Assembly: GCA_905221605.1 (NCBI GenBank)
Contig: CAJNDS010002287.1
Location: 124,001 to 188,000, forward strand
Reading direction: 5' to 3'
Length of the DNA stretch: 64,000 nucleotides
Source of the DNA: Symbiodinium natans
Lineage: Eukaryota; Sar; Dinophyceae; Suessiales; Symbiodiniaceae
The translations under genes and the position numbers were made by a program. This document shows, piece by piece, positions 10,920-21,302 of this stretch. Within the stretch, counting starts at the first letter, position 1, and each line of letters begins with the position of its first letter. The notes under the pieces are model-generated. The model saw nothing but the letters and a program-made list of their open reading frames with translations, was not told where the DNA came from and did no database searches.

Positions 10920-11272
10920 CGTCCGATTGTGCCCGAGGCCGGTGCCGCGAAGGACGTGGCCGAGGCCCGAGTGTCCAGGCAAAAGGGCGCGTGGGGCAGC
11001 GGGCAGCCTTCAGTTGGATCTGCGGATGCTCTGCGAACAGAACCCGCGCAGAGAAACAGAGGGGCCCTGAGAGAAGAGCAAGCGGACAACCGTCATCCAA
11101 AAACACGCTTGCGCTGGCTACCTGTCTATACAACTGATGGTATGAGTGTCTGGGTGCGTTGCAGACCGTCCCATTCATGATGTGCTGCCTCATATAAAAC
11201 AGTGTGACCCAAAGCTACAGGAGCTGCATCATCCCTGCTTCCTCACCGAAACCTCACAGGCACTTGAGGTAG
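10920..11272 (+). CDS. Hypothetical exon pair on the plus strand
   Basis: After an AATAG acceptor, 10920-11138 reads PEAGAAKDVAEARVSRQKGA and continues to WLPVYTTD, with almost all early third positions G or C. It reaches G|GTATGAG at 11139. A second frame from 11164 (DRPIHDVLPHIKQCDPKLQE) joins in phase if a 25-base intron ending TTGCAG is removed, and runs to GAG|GTAGCA. The product is unknown. The orientation is opposite to the neighbours, and a weaker minus-strand frame covers the same bases, so this could be a shadow. Confidence 0.4.
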
Positions 11273-12645
11273 CAACCCCCAAGCTTGTACAGCCAACTCG
11301 GCGGCTGTTTTGATGTCGTTCCGGTCGAGATTTGCCCTGGGCCAAGATCTGCGACGCGCACACGTTGGCATCTTGCTGGTGCACGAAGTCCTGCCTGGCC
11401 GCCTTGCACAGCATCAGGGCCGTGTCACCTTTCTAGTCGGGCTCGGAAACTTCACTACTTAGTTACTTTGGCGACTTGGAGGCAGCACTGCGCCCCTTCC
11501 AAATCTTGTTCTGCTCGTCAGTGACTTGCCACCTCTCACAACATCGGGACAACTTAGGATATTTAGGGTTAAGACCTGATGACCTAGTCTTAGAATGCCA
11601 TCGAGGCAACCGAGAACCAGGCTGGAATTGGTTGAAATCCAGGGTGGCATTTGCTACCTGCAACAGCATCGAAGAGGTCACCGCCATATTGCACGAATTG
11701 CACGATCTTGCCATGAGTTTGCATGAGGCGCGCTAAACTTGAAGTGACTTCGGCCTTTGCGCAGTTCGTTGAGTAGACTTTTCGCATCTCTTCCGCGTTC
11801 AGCCAGGACCTCGGAGGTGTGCACAGGGGTGTGACCCGGCTGTTTGTCGCTTGAAGCTTAGCCATGCCCAAAGCGGTTTTGAATGAGATCCCCACGGAGG
11901 CTGACATCGATTAATGAACTTCACATCACCTACAGGACCAGTACAGTCAATGCAGCCTGGTCAGCCTGCCTGACACGAGACAGCCCACAGCCTCCAGCTG
12001 AGACCAGAGTCGGCCTAAGCTGGAAATCACCCTTGGCTGCAGCCGCGTGCGGACCCGCAGCTAAGGACCCCGCAGCACCAGGCCGTGCAGGAGCACCCAT
12101 CGGGCCATTTTACTGGAGAGCTCAAGGCTCCCCACGATGCTTTCAGCCGGTTACAATACGCATGGCCCCGGTGTGTCACGGTGTGTGCTGGGTTCGGCTG
12201 CCACGTCCAGCATGGAAACACTGCTCTTCTGGACTTCCTGTTGCAGCCTCATCTGGCCCATCGTCGTCGATGTTGAGTCTGCATAGTCACTACAACGGGT
12301 AGTGGGGGGGCTAGACTGTGGACGCGTAGCGTTGACGTTGGCAGAGCTGGAGACCAGAAGAGCATGCTGACATCGGCATCTTTGGTAAGCCAAAAAAGAG
12401 TCTGCTGCCATGAGCCTCCCCCTTCCCTGCTGCAAGGAGCTGCAAAATGGGCCGACCTAAGGGGCTCTTTGCTGCGATGTTGGCCAGCGGGAGGCCCCGT
12501 AGCACCTGGAAGACTCCGGCAATGTCCGTTGAGGTGCCCTGCGTGACTTGGTGCTCATTTCTAAGCCCTGGGCCCATTCCAAGTCCGATCCGGCTGGCCA
12601 ATTGCCGGCCAGCTGCAAAACGAGGCGGCGTGCGCACCACAACTC
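11229..12645 (-). CDS. Multi-exon gene of unknown function
   Basis: Five exon-like blocks follow on the minus strand. They are 12370-12640 (GTSTDIAGVFQVLRGLPLAN), 12150-12330 (TMGQMRLQQEVQKSSVSML), 12040-12135 (ESIVGSLELSSKMARWVLLH), 11658-11906 (NAEEMRKVYSTNCAKAE) and about 11330-11428 (DTALMLCKAARQDFV). The last two join in phase over a 229-base GT-AG intron to give DAVAGDTALM, a phrase like an ankyrin-repeat start, though no full repeat is seen. Third positions are strongly G/C. An in-frame TAG after the third block is unexplained, so a missing junction or a disabled copy is possible. A stop at 11229 is the probable end. The start is not found. Confidence 0.5.
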
Positions 12646-12954
12646 ACCGGTTGCACCGGAGTTCCCAAATTGGCTCACGCAACTCTCACAGACGCCTAGT
12701 GGAAAACAAAACTTGAGTTTGTTCATCACTCGTCCCTCATAGCAGGACGACAACATTCACACACCCAAGGCATGCCATGCAAACATGAAAAACGGTTCCA
12801 CTTGTGCCTTGATGGACTCACCACGTACCACAAGTCCGTCTGTACCAACTGGGCCAATACGAAACGTCCTTAACCGGTCTGCATGCAGACCGCACTGACC
12901 GCACCGTGAATCATGCAAGGGGAAACTCAGATTCCCAGATTGAGACCCTTAGGT

Positions 12955-13170
12955 GGTGACACGAAGCAAGCAACCCGAGCCAGCACCTGCCCGCATTGCA
13001 GTGCAAATTGGCACATTGGTGCGGGCTGACATGTTGCCTCCGGCCATCGCAGGATGAAAAGGCACGTCTCCGTATCCTGCAGCTTCATCTCTCTCAACAT
13101 TGCTAGATGCTAGATAAGCACACAAAGCAAGCATCCGCAAGCTGTACCTTGCGGGGCAGAGTCCCCACAT
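12955..13170 (-). CDS. Hypothetical exon or small open frame
   Basis: The frame reads SSNVERDEAAGYGDVPFHPA and continues to a stop at 12949. Composition is plausible but third-position bias is weak. No family is recognised. It could be an upstream exon of the gene at 11229-12645, which lies downstream on the same strand. Confidence 0.28.
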
Positions 13171-14160
13171 TTAGCTTAGCAAGCAAGCGTGATACCATTC
13201 TGAGTTTACTACCAGGTTTTCGAAGCTTACGACCAAGTCAAGGTCATTGCAAAATACGAGTACCTCTAGAAGCATTCGCTATGCAAATGATCTTGATCAT
13301 ACAACATCCGTAGCAGCCTGACTGAAGCACAAAGTTACTTGCCGCCATTTGAAGAGAGCTGCGGGTCCTCATAGGGTACCAGCAAAGCACCGGCTAATGA
13401 AGTCTCCGTGGCCTCAGCGATCCGCAGAATCCACAGCAGAAGAACCAACGCACAACCACACCATGCCGGCCACACCTCCTCTGGCAGTTTGGATGACGAA
13501 ATCCTGGTTGGGGTGAGACATGGTTTTGCGGAGCGGCTCTCGATTTAAGGGGTGCTGCCGGAAACCTGCACGTATCTTGATGTCGTCTTCATGTAATAAT
13601 TTAATGTAACATCATGTAATGGTGTTGAGTTGCTGAACTATGTTGAACTAATGCCACGAAGCAGCCTGGTTGCAGGCTGCTCCGTGGATCTTGGGCTGCA
13701 GTCGCCTTCTCTGACATTGTTCGAGGCCTTGGTCCACTTGACCCTAGCGGGAGCCCCATCTCCGCACACCGAAGGAGTTCATATTGCTGTGTGCTAGCCT
13801 AAGTGCTCGACAGCTAGCTCCTCGTTTTGTCCAGCACCCTGCAGCACGTCTACCTGCACACCAGCTATAAGCGTGAACGCCACGCATTCGATGCAGACCT
13901 ACACACACACGCACACACGCACACACAAGACAGAGAGAGAGAGAGGCACACACACAGCCAGGAATTGTTTGAGCCAACGTTCCATAGACGCTTTTGAAGC
14001 TTGCTTCAGCCTCCTTCTGGGATGCTGCATCTGGCTGTGGCCACACGAGCACCTCACTCCGGCGAGCCCGGCAGCGGTGCCATTGGCGTAGCAAAGTCCA
14101 TTCGCAGGCAGAGCTACGCAGCTACTTGCCGCGGCCTTGACAGGTCGGGCTTGGCGATAA
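13171..14160. other. Spacer with CA microsatellite
   Basis: No convincing exon. A CA-rich run with GA interruptions occupies about 13898-13958, and taatgtaacatcatgtaatg words near 13600 form a short AT-rich patch. Confidence 0.45.
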
Positions 14161-14742
14161 CCAGGCCTCGAAATGAGCAGCAAAGGCAGCAAAGAGAGAA
14201 ATGTATTAATGGCAGTAGTACTAGTAGTGTCTCAGATAATTACCCTCTCCGACATTTTCACTTCCCTTCTTTTCGCCTGGCCTGGCCGAGCCAGCATCCG
14301 TAGCGGACGGTGCCCATCCCTGGGACCCCCTGAACTGCCATGGGCGCCTATGGACTCCCATGAAACTTTCGTGCTTGTGGACCGATTATTAGACCGCATA
14401 TGCACCCCCCCATGGACCGTCATGGACAAGTCCTGCACCCTACAGCCGGCGCGCACGACTGCTTTGAAGCGCCAGCAGATCTGGCAGGGCAAACCAAAGG
14501 GCGTTCAGAAATCACGCCCACGAATGATTCGATGTACCATGGTCCCCTCTCAACCCTATGCCCCTGCAAGCACGCCCCTTTTGAACCTATGGATATGGAC
14601 GCCCAGATCTCCCCCCCAGTGCGGAATACCACAGATCGTCGAGACTTCGGCACGGCATGCTCCACGCCCCAGGATGCCCCAGGCCGGGCGGGTCGCTTAA
14701 CCCCCTAAGAGCCGGGCACATGTGAGGAGCCCGGCCGAGTCA

Positions 14743-15219
14743 TCAAAAGCGATGCTTGAAACTGGAATAATCCTTAGCCGTTGGTGGAGTATTGGCGCCA
14801 GTGCATCTTATCTGTGTGGTGAAGTGTTGCTGCAAACGCGGATTTTCTACGAAAGCTTCGTTGCCTTTTTGTTGAATCTGTGTTGAAGATATTGCCCTCA
14901 GGGCTCGAGCCAAAGAGAATGAAGCGCCTCGAGAACTGCACGCTGCAACGGAGCAAGTGCTGAGTCCTGAAGTGTCTGGCATCCGGAAGTCAGCAGTCTC
15001 CAACCTCTTCAGTGACTCTTCAGGGTAAAAAATGTCTGTTAACTTGCTTGCCTGCAAGCTCCAAAGCATCACGGCCTCTTCTCCCTGATGGAATGCTGGT
15101 TCCGACTCAAAGATCAGACAGGCATCCGTCGATGCGTTGAGAGGTGTGATACCGTCGCTGAAAAGGAGCGCTTCACACGATCTTGGCTGCTGCAAGCGCC
15201 CTATGGCTTGGCAGCTCAA
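14743..15219 (-). CDS. Hypothetical protein or exon
   Basis: A 158-residue frame reads CEALLFSDGITPLNASTDAC, then GEEAVMLWSLQASKLTDIF and EESLKRLETADF before becoming Ser/Thr-rich. The first 80 residues look like folded protein and resemble an ankyrin-type helix start (DGITPLN), without enough repeats to name it. The 3' part is weaker and the true end may be a splice site. It lies on the same strand as the neighbouring frames at 15654-18299. Confidence 0.4.
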   Translation of the reverse strand: MSCQAIGRLQQPRSCEALLFSDGITPLNASTDACLIFESEPAFHQGEEAVMLWSLQASKLTDIFYPEESLKRLETADFRMPDTSGLSTCSVAACSSRGASFSLARALRAISSTQIQQKGNEAFVENPRLQQHFTTQIRCTGANTPPTAKDYSSFKHRF

Positions 15220-15653
15220 GATACCTACTTATGTACAAAGTCTGGACTGGGTCCTAGGTCCTAGGCATCTTGCCCAAATCCCGACATGCTTGTGTTGTGA
15301 AGCACGGATTCAGACGCCACACCGAAGAGTTTAGCAGCGTGGCCACGGAGCGGCAGCGCAAGAACATCAAGAACTCATTCAGCTCGTCGAAGCCTTGCCC
15401 TCCGCAGGACTCCACCGTGTGCTGCACTTCCACTCACACCGCCAAGTGGCCCCTTGCTTCGCACTCGAAAAGAAACGGAGCCTGACAACGCCATCCTCAT
15501 CTCCAAAGGGAGGCCTTCAAGCACCCACACACTTGGCAAAGGGGTTGAGACCCAAACGTGTGCGTGGATTTGTCGCCCTGCGCTGGCTGAGGTCCATGCT
15601 GGAATACGTCGCGTCGCAGATAGTGACGGATCTTCGGACGCACAAGCGCATCT

Positions 15654-16127
15654 CTACATCACGATTGCTACAACTCTGCGAAAGAAAAGCATGATGCCTG
15701 GACAGTAGCACGCGCGACATGAAGCTGATGTCTTTTCCCTGAGCAGATCGGACACTTTCACGGCAAGCTTGCAGAAACTCTGTGCAGAGTTTTCCAACGA
15801 ATCAGCCTCCACATTGCAGTTTTCCAACGAATCAGCCTCCACATTGCGGCAGACGAAGAGGTTTGGAAGGTGGTCCAACATGCCCCTGCAAGCGGAAGAG
15901 ACCCAAACAGCCTGCTGAGTGTGCACAATGCCGCGGGTTACGCTGCCCCTCGCCTCCTCGTTGTCATAGTCCACGTTCCCGCTGAGGATGGCAGCTCCAC
16001 ATACCCCAATATCGCAATGCACACATCTCATCCGTCGCGGCGTCCTCTGCAGGAGCAGCTTCTTGTTGTTGATCTCTGAAAGCTGGCATGGCAAGGGGAG
16101 ACTCGGTGTCCCGCATTCGCGCTTCAA
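15654..16127 (-). CDS. Hypothetical protein with internal 10-residue duplication
   Basis: The frame gives MRCVHCDIGVCGAAILSGNV, DYDNEEARGSVTRGIVHTQ and then NVEADSLENC directly followed by NVEADSLENS, the product of a 30-base tandem duplication. The part after that reads FCKLAVKVSDLLREKTSA. A polypyrimidine tract and CTTGCAG near 15893 could be an acceptor inside it, so introns are possible. No family is recognised. Confidence 0.42.
   Translation of the reverse strand: MKRECGTPSLPLPCQLSEINNKKLLLQRTPRRMRCVHCDIGVCGAAILSGNVDYDNEEARGSVTRGIVHTQQAVWVSSACRGMLDHLPNLFVCRNVEADSLENCNVEADSLENSAQSFCKLAVKVSDLLREKTSASCRACYCPGIMLFFRRVVAIVM
15788..15848. repeat. Exact 30-bp tandem duplication
   Basis: The word tttccaacgaatcagcctcc recurs at 15791 and 15821 with identical flanks through acattgc. 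The period is a multiple of three and keeps the overlapping minus-strand frame open. Confidence 0.92.
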
Positions 16128-16214
16128 ATTTCAGGAGCAACTAGTAACCAGGCCTGCACTGCCCGATCCCGTGCCGTTGGTTCCACAACATACTGCTCTC
16201 ACTAGACACATACT

Positions 16215-17226
16215 TCACGCCTTGGCGCGGCGGTGTGCACCTAAACTACCTTGGGCACATTGTTTCGGCCTCGCGGCATGCAGTGTTCCATGACTCAGTG
16301 ACTGAGCCTGGGCGCTCTCAGCACTCAACCCCGGGGACCTCAGCACATGAAGGCTACCCTCCACTTCAGACATGTAGAGTCCTGCAAAGGGATGCCCGTC
16401 CATTCCTTATGCTTTCTCCGGCTTTTCATCAGGCCTCGGCCGCGCCGCAAGTGCAACAGCCCTCTACCAGGTCATGAATTCTGAATCGGCCATGTACAGT
16501 AGCTACCGGTCACCCAGTGCCGAGGTCCGAACGCTGTCGCGCTGGATGGCTTGGATGACGGTTTGGATGCCTTGTCATCCTCTTCGCTACTGGACGAGGA
16601 CGTGCTCGAGGCTTCATCCTCTTCGTCCTTGTCCACTGGCTGATCGGAAGCATGATCAGAGTCTTCTACTGCCTCCTGGCAGTGCAGCTCAGACCCTGCA
16701 GTGGTTGGGACAGCACCGCAGAGCACCGCACAGCAAGCAGTGTGGAGGAAGAGATGATCTTTGCTGAAACTGCACTCCACTTGTATCCCACAGCCTCCGA
16801 CAGCGAGAGTGCTTCATGCGCTTCTTTTGCATCCGAGGCCACTCCTCAGCTGACGGCTCAGCGACGAGCACCCAAGTTTGCGGCAAACCTGAGCAAAACC
16901 GGAAAATCGAGGAGCTACCCAAGTCCAACAAGTATTGCCCCAGAGTCCCGCATCGTCCACTGGCTTCTTCCTTCTCCTTCTTAGCCTTCTCCTTCGCTTG
17001 CGTCGGGTCCTGCATCTCTAAACGAGCTCCAATAAGAGCCACCCAGTGTTGACCGTTCATAACCCACTGTGGGCCGAGTCACCGCGATTCGTCGGTCCGC
17101 TTCTCCAGATGCGAGGGCTTGTCTGCGTCGTCGTCTGAGTCTTCTCGTGCCTGCCAACTGCCACGAACGAACTGCCAGATGGCAGGCATGCTCACTGGGG
17201 CGCCTCCAGTCGGGCGGTTGAAGCAC
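16215..17226 (-). CDS. Exon-rich stretch, unknown gene with charged C-terminal part
   Basis: Blocks on the minus strand read REDSDDDADKPSHLEKRTDE near 17095-17165, VALIGARLEMQDP with KEKAKKEKEE near 16975-17045, DAKEAHEALSLSEAVGYKWS near 16770-16830, EAVEDSDHASDQPVDKDEED then a Ser/Glu run near 16560-16665, and YMSEVEGSLHVLRSPGLS near 16300-16380. A GTAGCT donor and a CTGAG acceptor join the second and third in phase. An in-frame TGA separates the first two. The acidic and lysine-rich composition suggests a disordered, possibly nuclear protein. Its order and borders are provisional. Confidence 0.42.
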
Positions 17227-17280
17227 GCCCCATGATCCTTCGCACGGTCACACAAAAGCAAACACAGAGAGACAGACAGA

Positions 17281-17316
17281 GCACGGAAAGACACACACAC
17301 ACACACACACACACAT
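17281..17316. repeat. CA microsatellite
   Basis: Tandem CA dinucleotides on plus with gaca interruptions upstream, lying in the spacer between two minus-strand genes. Confidence 0.9.
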
Positions 17317-17415
17317 GCCGTCGCAAGCAGTTGACGGGCACAACGAAAACATCAAAAGACATCACAAGATCTCTGCCGCTCGTACGGAGTTTGCGGCTGC
17401 CTCCTGTCGCTCTTG

Positions 17416-18299
17416 TCAGTTCTGGCGGATTTCACGAGCATGATGTTGTTGGCACCTCTTCCTGACCTTGTCAGCCATCGGACGCATCACAGTTGCCTTC
17501 CCGATGCCTCGAACTCTCAGTGTCTCATAATATCTCGTGAGGAGGATGCTTGAGTCTTTCCAGCGCACTTGTGGCTGATTTTTTCGCCGCCTCCTGCTAA
17601 GCCAGAGGCTGCGCAATGAGCTGAGCTCAGCCGCAGCTTCAAACTTCAAAATGTTTACAAGCAGCTGCTCCTTCTCCATGTGCTCTCGGTAGAGCGCAAG
17701 GGCATCGTCATCCATCTCCTGGAAACAACGTCCGTCTACTCGTCTTGCACATGCCGTCTTTGGCTTGCTTCGCTGTTCTTCTGCGAACTTCTGGTTCAGG
17801 TCATCGCTCGACGGGGGTCCTTGATGCCTGCCATTCTCTGCAAGAACCTTCTGGCGTTGGCAACCTCAAGCAAATTAAACCTTCCAAGTTGCTTCCGTAA
17901 ACTCACCTGAAGCCGAGAAGCGGAGGAAGCCCGAAAGGTCTCAGGTGCCGACAAAAGTTTCAAGCTGCTCCCGCCTGAGGCTTTGGCGGATGCGAGCACC
18001 CAAGGACTCCCGGATACTCCCCAGGTCCCTTTCGCGTAAGCAACCGGCAAACCCGGCTTCGGCGCCTGCGGATTGCTCAAGTCCCCACCCCACAGAACTC
18101 GCAGCGACGTGACAGGGGAAAAACTCATTCGATGCCGGGGCAATTTTGGAGCTGAGGGCCTTGGCCTTGCTGTCCTCCTGGCAGGGGCAGCACCATGCAC
18201 CGGAGCAGCATGGAGCAGCGAAAAAGCAGTGAGCCAAGCACTGAACATGCACAGGTCAGCTGCAAGCGAAACTTACGTCGGCGACGCCATCTCAGCCAT
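17416..18299 (-). CDS. Complete three-exon gene, 242-residue protein of unknown function
   Basis: Exon 1 (18277-18299) is MAEMASPT cut by a GTAAGT donor. Exon 2 (17907-18177) opens after CTGCCAG and ends CAG|GTGAGT. Exon 3 (17416-17850) opens after a CGCCAG acceptor, giving an intron of only 56 bases, and runs to TGA. The phases agree at both joins and the total is 242 residues. The N-terminal third is basic and Pro-rich, while the last 130 residues are helical and charged: KVLAENGRHQGPPSSDDLNQ, ALYREHMEKEQLLVNILKF and SLWLSRRRRKNQPQVRWKD. No signal peptide or membrane segment is seen. No family is recognised. Strong splice sites and phase agreement make this the best intron-containing model in the window. 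Confidence 0.66.
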
Positions 18300-18426
18300 T
18301 TCTGCCTGCCACCATATCCGCCGACCCCTAGCGGGGCGGCGTCAGTGAAGACCCATTACCCCTACCACCTACTCCACCCCATCCAAAGCTCGACCGGCCC
18401 CCAGTGCATGCCCCCCCTCTTGCCCG

Positions 18427-19055
18427 GAGCCATGGGTCCATGACAAGCGTGGGCGGCGGGGCAGGGTGCGTGCGGGGTGGGGGGGGTTGGGGGTGAGGGG
18501 CATGCGGGGTGCGTGGGGGGCTTGGGCAAGGGAAGGAGCGGGGGGCGGGTGTGTGGGTGGTGGGGGTAGGGCAAGCGGGCGGGCATGCACTGGGAGGAGC
18601 CATGGGTGCATGAGAAGCATGGCGGGGTGCGTGGCGGGCTTGGGCAAGGGAAGGAGCGGGGGGCGGGGTGCGTGGGTGGTGGGGGTAGGGCAAGCGGGCG
18701 GGCATGCACTGGGGGCCGGTCGAGTGGAGTAGGTGGTACCATGGTCCAGTGAGGGCCGGGTGCGTGGGGGGTGGGGGTGGGGGCGGTGGGGGGTGGGGGT
18801 GGGGGTTGGGGGCCAGGAGCCATGGGTCCATGACAAGCGTGGGCGGCGGGGCAGGGTGCGTGCGGGGTGGGGGGGGTTGGGGGTGAGGGGCATGCGGGGT
18901 GCGTGGGGGGCTTGGGCAAGGGAAGGAGCGGGGGGCGGGTGTGTGGGTGGTGGGGGTAGGGCAAGCGGGCGGGCATGCACTGGGAGGAGCCATGGGTCCA
19001 TGAGAAGCATGGCGGGGTGCGTGGGGGGCTTGGGCAAGGGAAGGAGCGGGGGGTA
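18427..19055. repeat. G-rich minisatellite with 390-bp direct duplication
   Basis: The plus strand is almost free of C apart from fixed words. A block beginning gagccatgggtccatgacaa at about 18427 recurs at about 18817 and stays nearly identical for over 200 bases. GGGG tracts are spaced closely enough for many four-stranded folds. Confidence 0.88.
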
Positions 19056-19122
19056 CCCCCAACCCCCACCCCCACCCCCCACCACCCCCACCCCCACCCC
19101 CCACGCACCCGGCCCTCACTGG
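18745..19122. repeat. 68-bp near-perfect inverted repeat
   Basis: The arm 18745-18812 (tccagtgagggccgggtgcg, then GGGGGT tracts) is the reverse complement of 19055-19122 with one mismatch seen. The right arm marks the exact point where the plus strand switches from G-rich to C-rich, next to a GGTACC palindrome. Confidence 0.85.
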
Positions 19123-21248
19123 ACCCATGGCTCCTGGCCCCATTGGCTCATGGTCCACGGCCCATGGATGTGGCTTCTCAGCTGACTTTAAAGGGCCGCG
19201 CATGCCCGGGCCCTCCGCCCGCTCCGCCCGCTCCGCCCGCTCCGCCCGCTCCGCCCGCTCCGCCCTCCGCCCTCCGCCCTTCCAGCCCCGCCTACTCCCC
19301 TCTGGCCCATGCTCCCACTCTCCATCCCCTTGACCTACCCCTCATGGACCCAGCTCCCTCCCCCTTACCCCTCACACACCCATGCCCCTCATGGACCCAT
19401 AGCTCCTGGCCCCATGGCTCCCATTCCTTGTGGTCCACGGCCCAAGCAGGTGGCTTCTCCGCCCCTACCCCCACCACCTCTATCCTTCCCGCTCCGCATA
19501 CTCCTTCCCTTGCCCAAGCCCCCCACACACCCCGCATGCCCTTCACCCCCAACCCCAACCCTACCCCCACCACCCACGCACCCCGCCCCCCGCTCCTTCC
19601 CTTGCCCAAGCCCCCCACGCAACCCGCCATGCTTCTCATGGACCCATGGCTCCTCCCTTGCCCTTGCCATTTTCTCCAGCCACTTTCCACTTACCTCACC
19701 TCCTCCACCTACCCCTCCACTTCCCTGCCCCCCCCCCTTCCTCCCCGCTCTCACCGCTCTCATCGCTCCGCCTCCCTATGCCCCCGAGTTACTCCTAATC
19801 CAACACCAACCCTCACTCCCCCCTCCACAGTCACCCCCCCCCCACCCCACCCCCCACCCCCCCCACCCCACCCCCCCACCCCGCCCCCCCCCCCCCAACC
19901 CACCCCCACCCTTCCATGGTCCTCCCCGCCCCCACAACCCCGCCCCCGCCCCCCACCCCCACCGCCCCCCCCCACCCCCCACCCCCCGCACACGCCCCCC
20001 ACGCCGACTCGCTCCCCTTCCCCTGCGTGTCCTCTTCCTTCCACCCCCCTCTCTGTGCTCCCATCCCTGCCGTCACCGCTCTCATCACTACCCCCTCCCC
20101 ACCCTCTGCCTATACCCATCCTCCTTCCCTGCCACTTTTTCTCCACCCACTCTCCATACTTCCTCACCTCCTGCACCTACCCCTCCACTTCCCCTCTCAC
20201 CCCCCACTCCCCCACCCCCAGGCCTCTACTCCGCCTGACCAATGTCGCCCGCCGCCCCTCCCCGCTCTCACCGCTCACCGCTCTCATCACTACCCCCTCC
20301 CCACCCTCTGCCCTTGCCCGTCCTCCTTCCCTGCCACTTTTTCTCCAGCTACTTCCCACTTACCTCACTTGCCCTTGCCACTTTTTCTCCAGCTACTTCC
20401 CACTTACCTCACTTGCCCTTGCCACTTTTTCTCCAGCCACTTTCCACTTACCTCACCTCCTCCACCTACCCCTCCACTTCTCCTCTCACCCCCCCCCCCC
20501 CCCCCCCCACCCCCCCCCCCACTCCCCTGGCTCGTACTGCGCATGTCAGGATTCCAATCCAGCCCGCCGCCCCTCCCCACTCTCACCCCCCACCCCCCCT
20601 CCCACCCCCCCCCACCCTGCCGCCTACTCTGCCCCCCCCTTCCTCCTGCTTGTTCCAACTTGGCGTCCCCCACACAGCCCCCCCCCCCACCCCCCCCCGC
20701 CCCCACCTCCCCCCACTCCCCTGTCCTCACTGCCTTAGGCCGAGCCCCACCACCTCCGCCGCTCCTGACCAATCCTAGTGTTTTAGGTGTTTTTCCATGC
20801 ACGGCTCCGCTTCCCTATCCCCCGAAGTTAACTCCCGCAATCCCACACCAACCCTACTCCCCCTCCCAGTCACCCCCCCCCCACCCCACGCCCCCCACCC
20901 CACCCCCACCCCCGACACCCCCACCCCACCCACCCCCTACCTCCCCACGCCTACTCCGCCGCCCCTTCCCTTCCATGGTCGTCCCGCTCTCACCGCTCTC
21001 CCCCGCACCATCCCCACACCCCCTCCACCCGCCCGCCCCTTCCTGCAACCCTTGCAACCTGTTTGCTTCCTTCACTCCACTCCCCCGCACCCACCCACCC
21101 CACCCCCCACTCCCACCCCGCCCCCACCCCCCCCACTCCCCTGTCCCTCCGCCTGTGTGGTTTTCCAATGCACGCCCGCCCTGACCGCCCTCCCCGCTCT
21201 CACCGCCCTCATCTCCGCAGTTACTCCTGATCCAACACCAGCCCTCAC

Positions 21249-21302
<54 letters not shown>

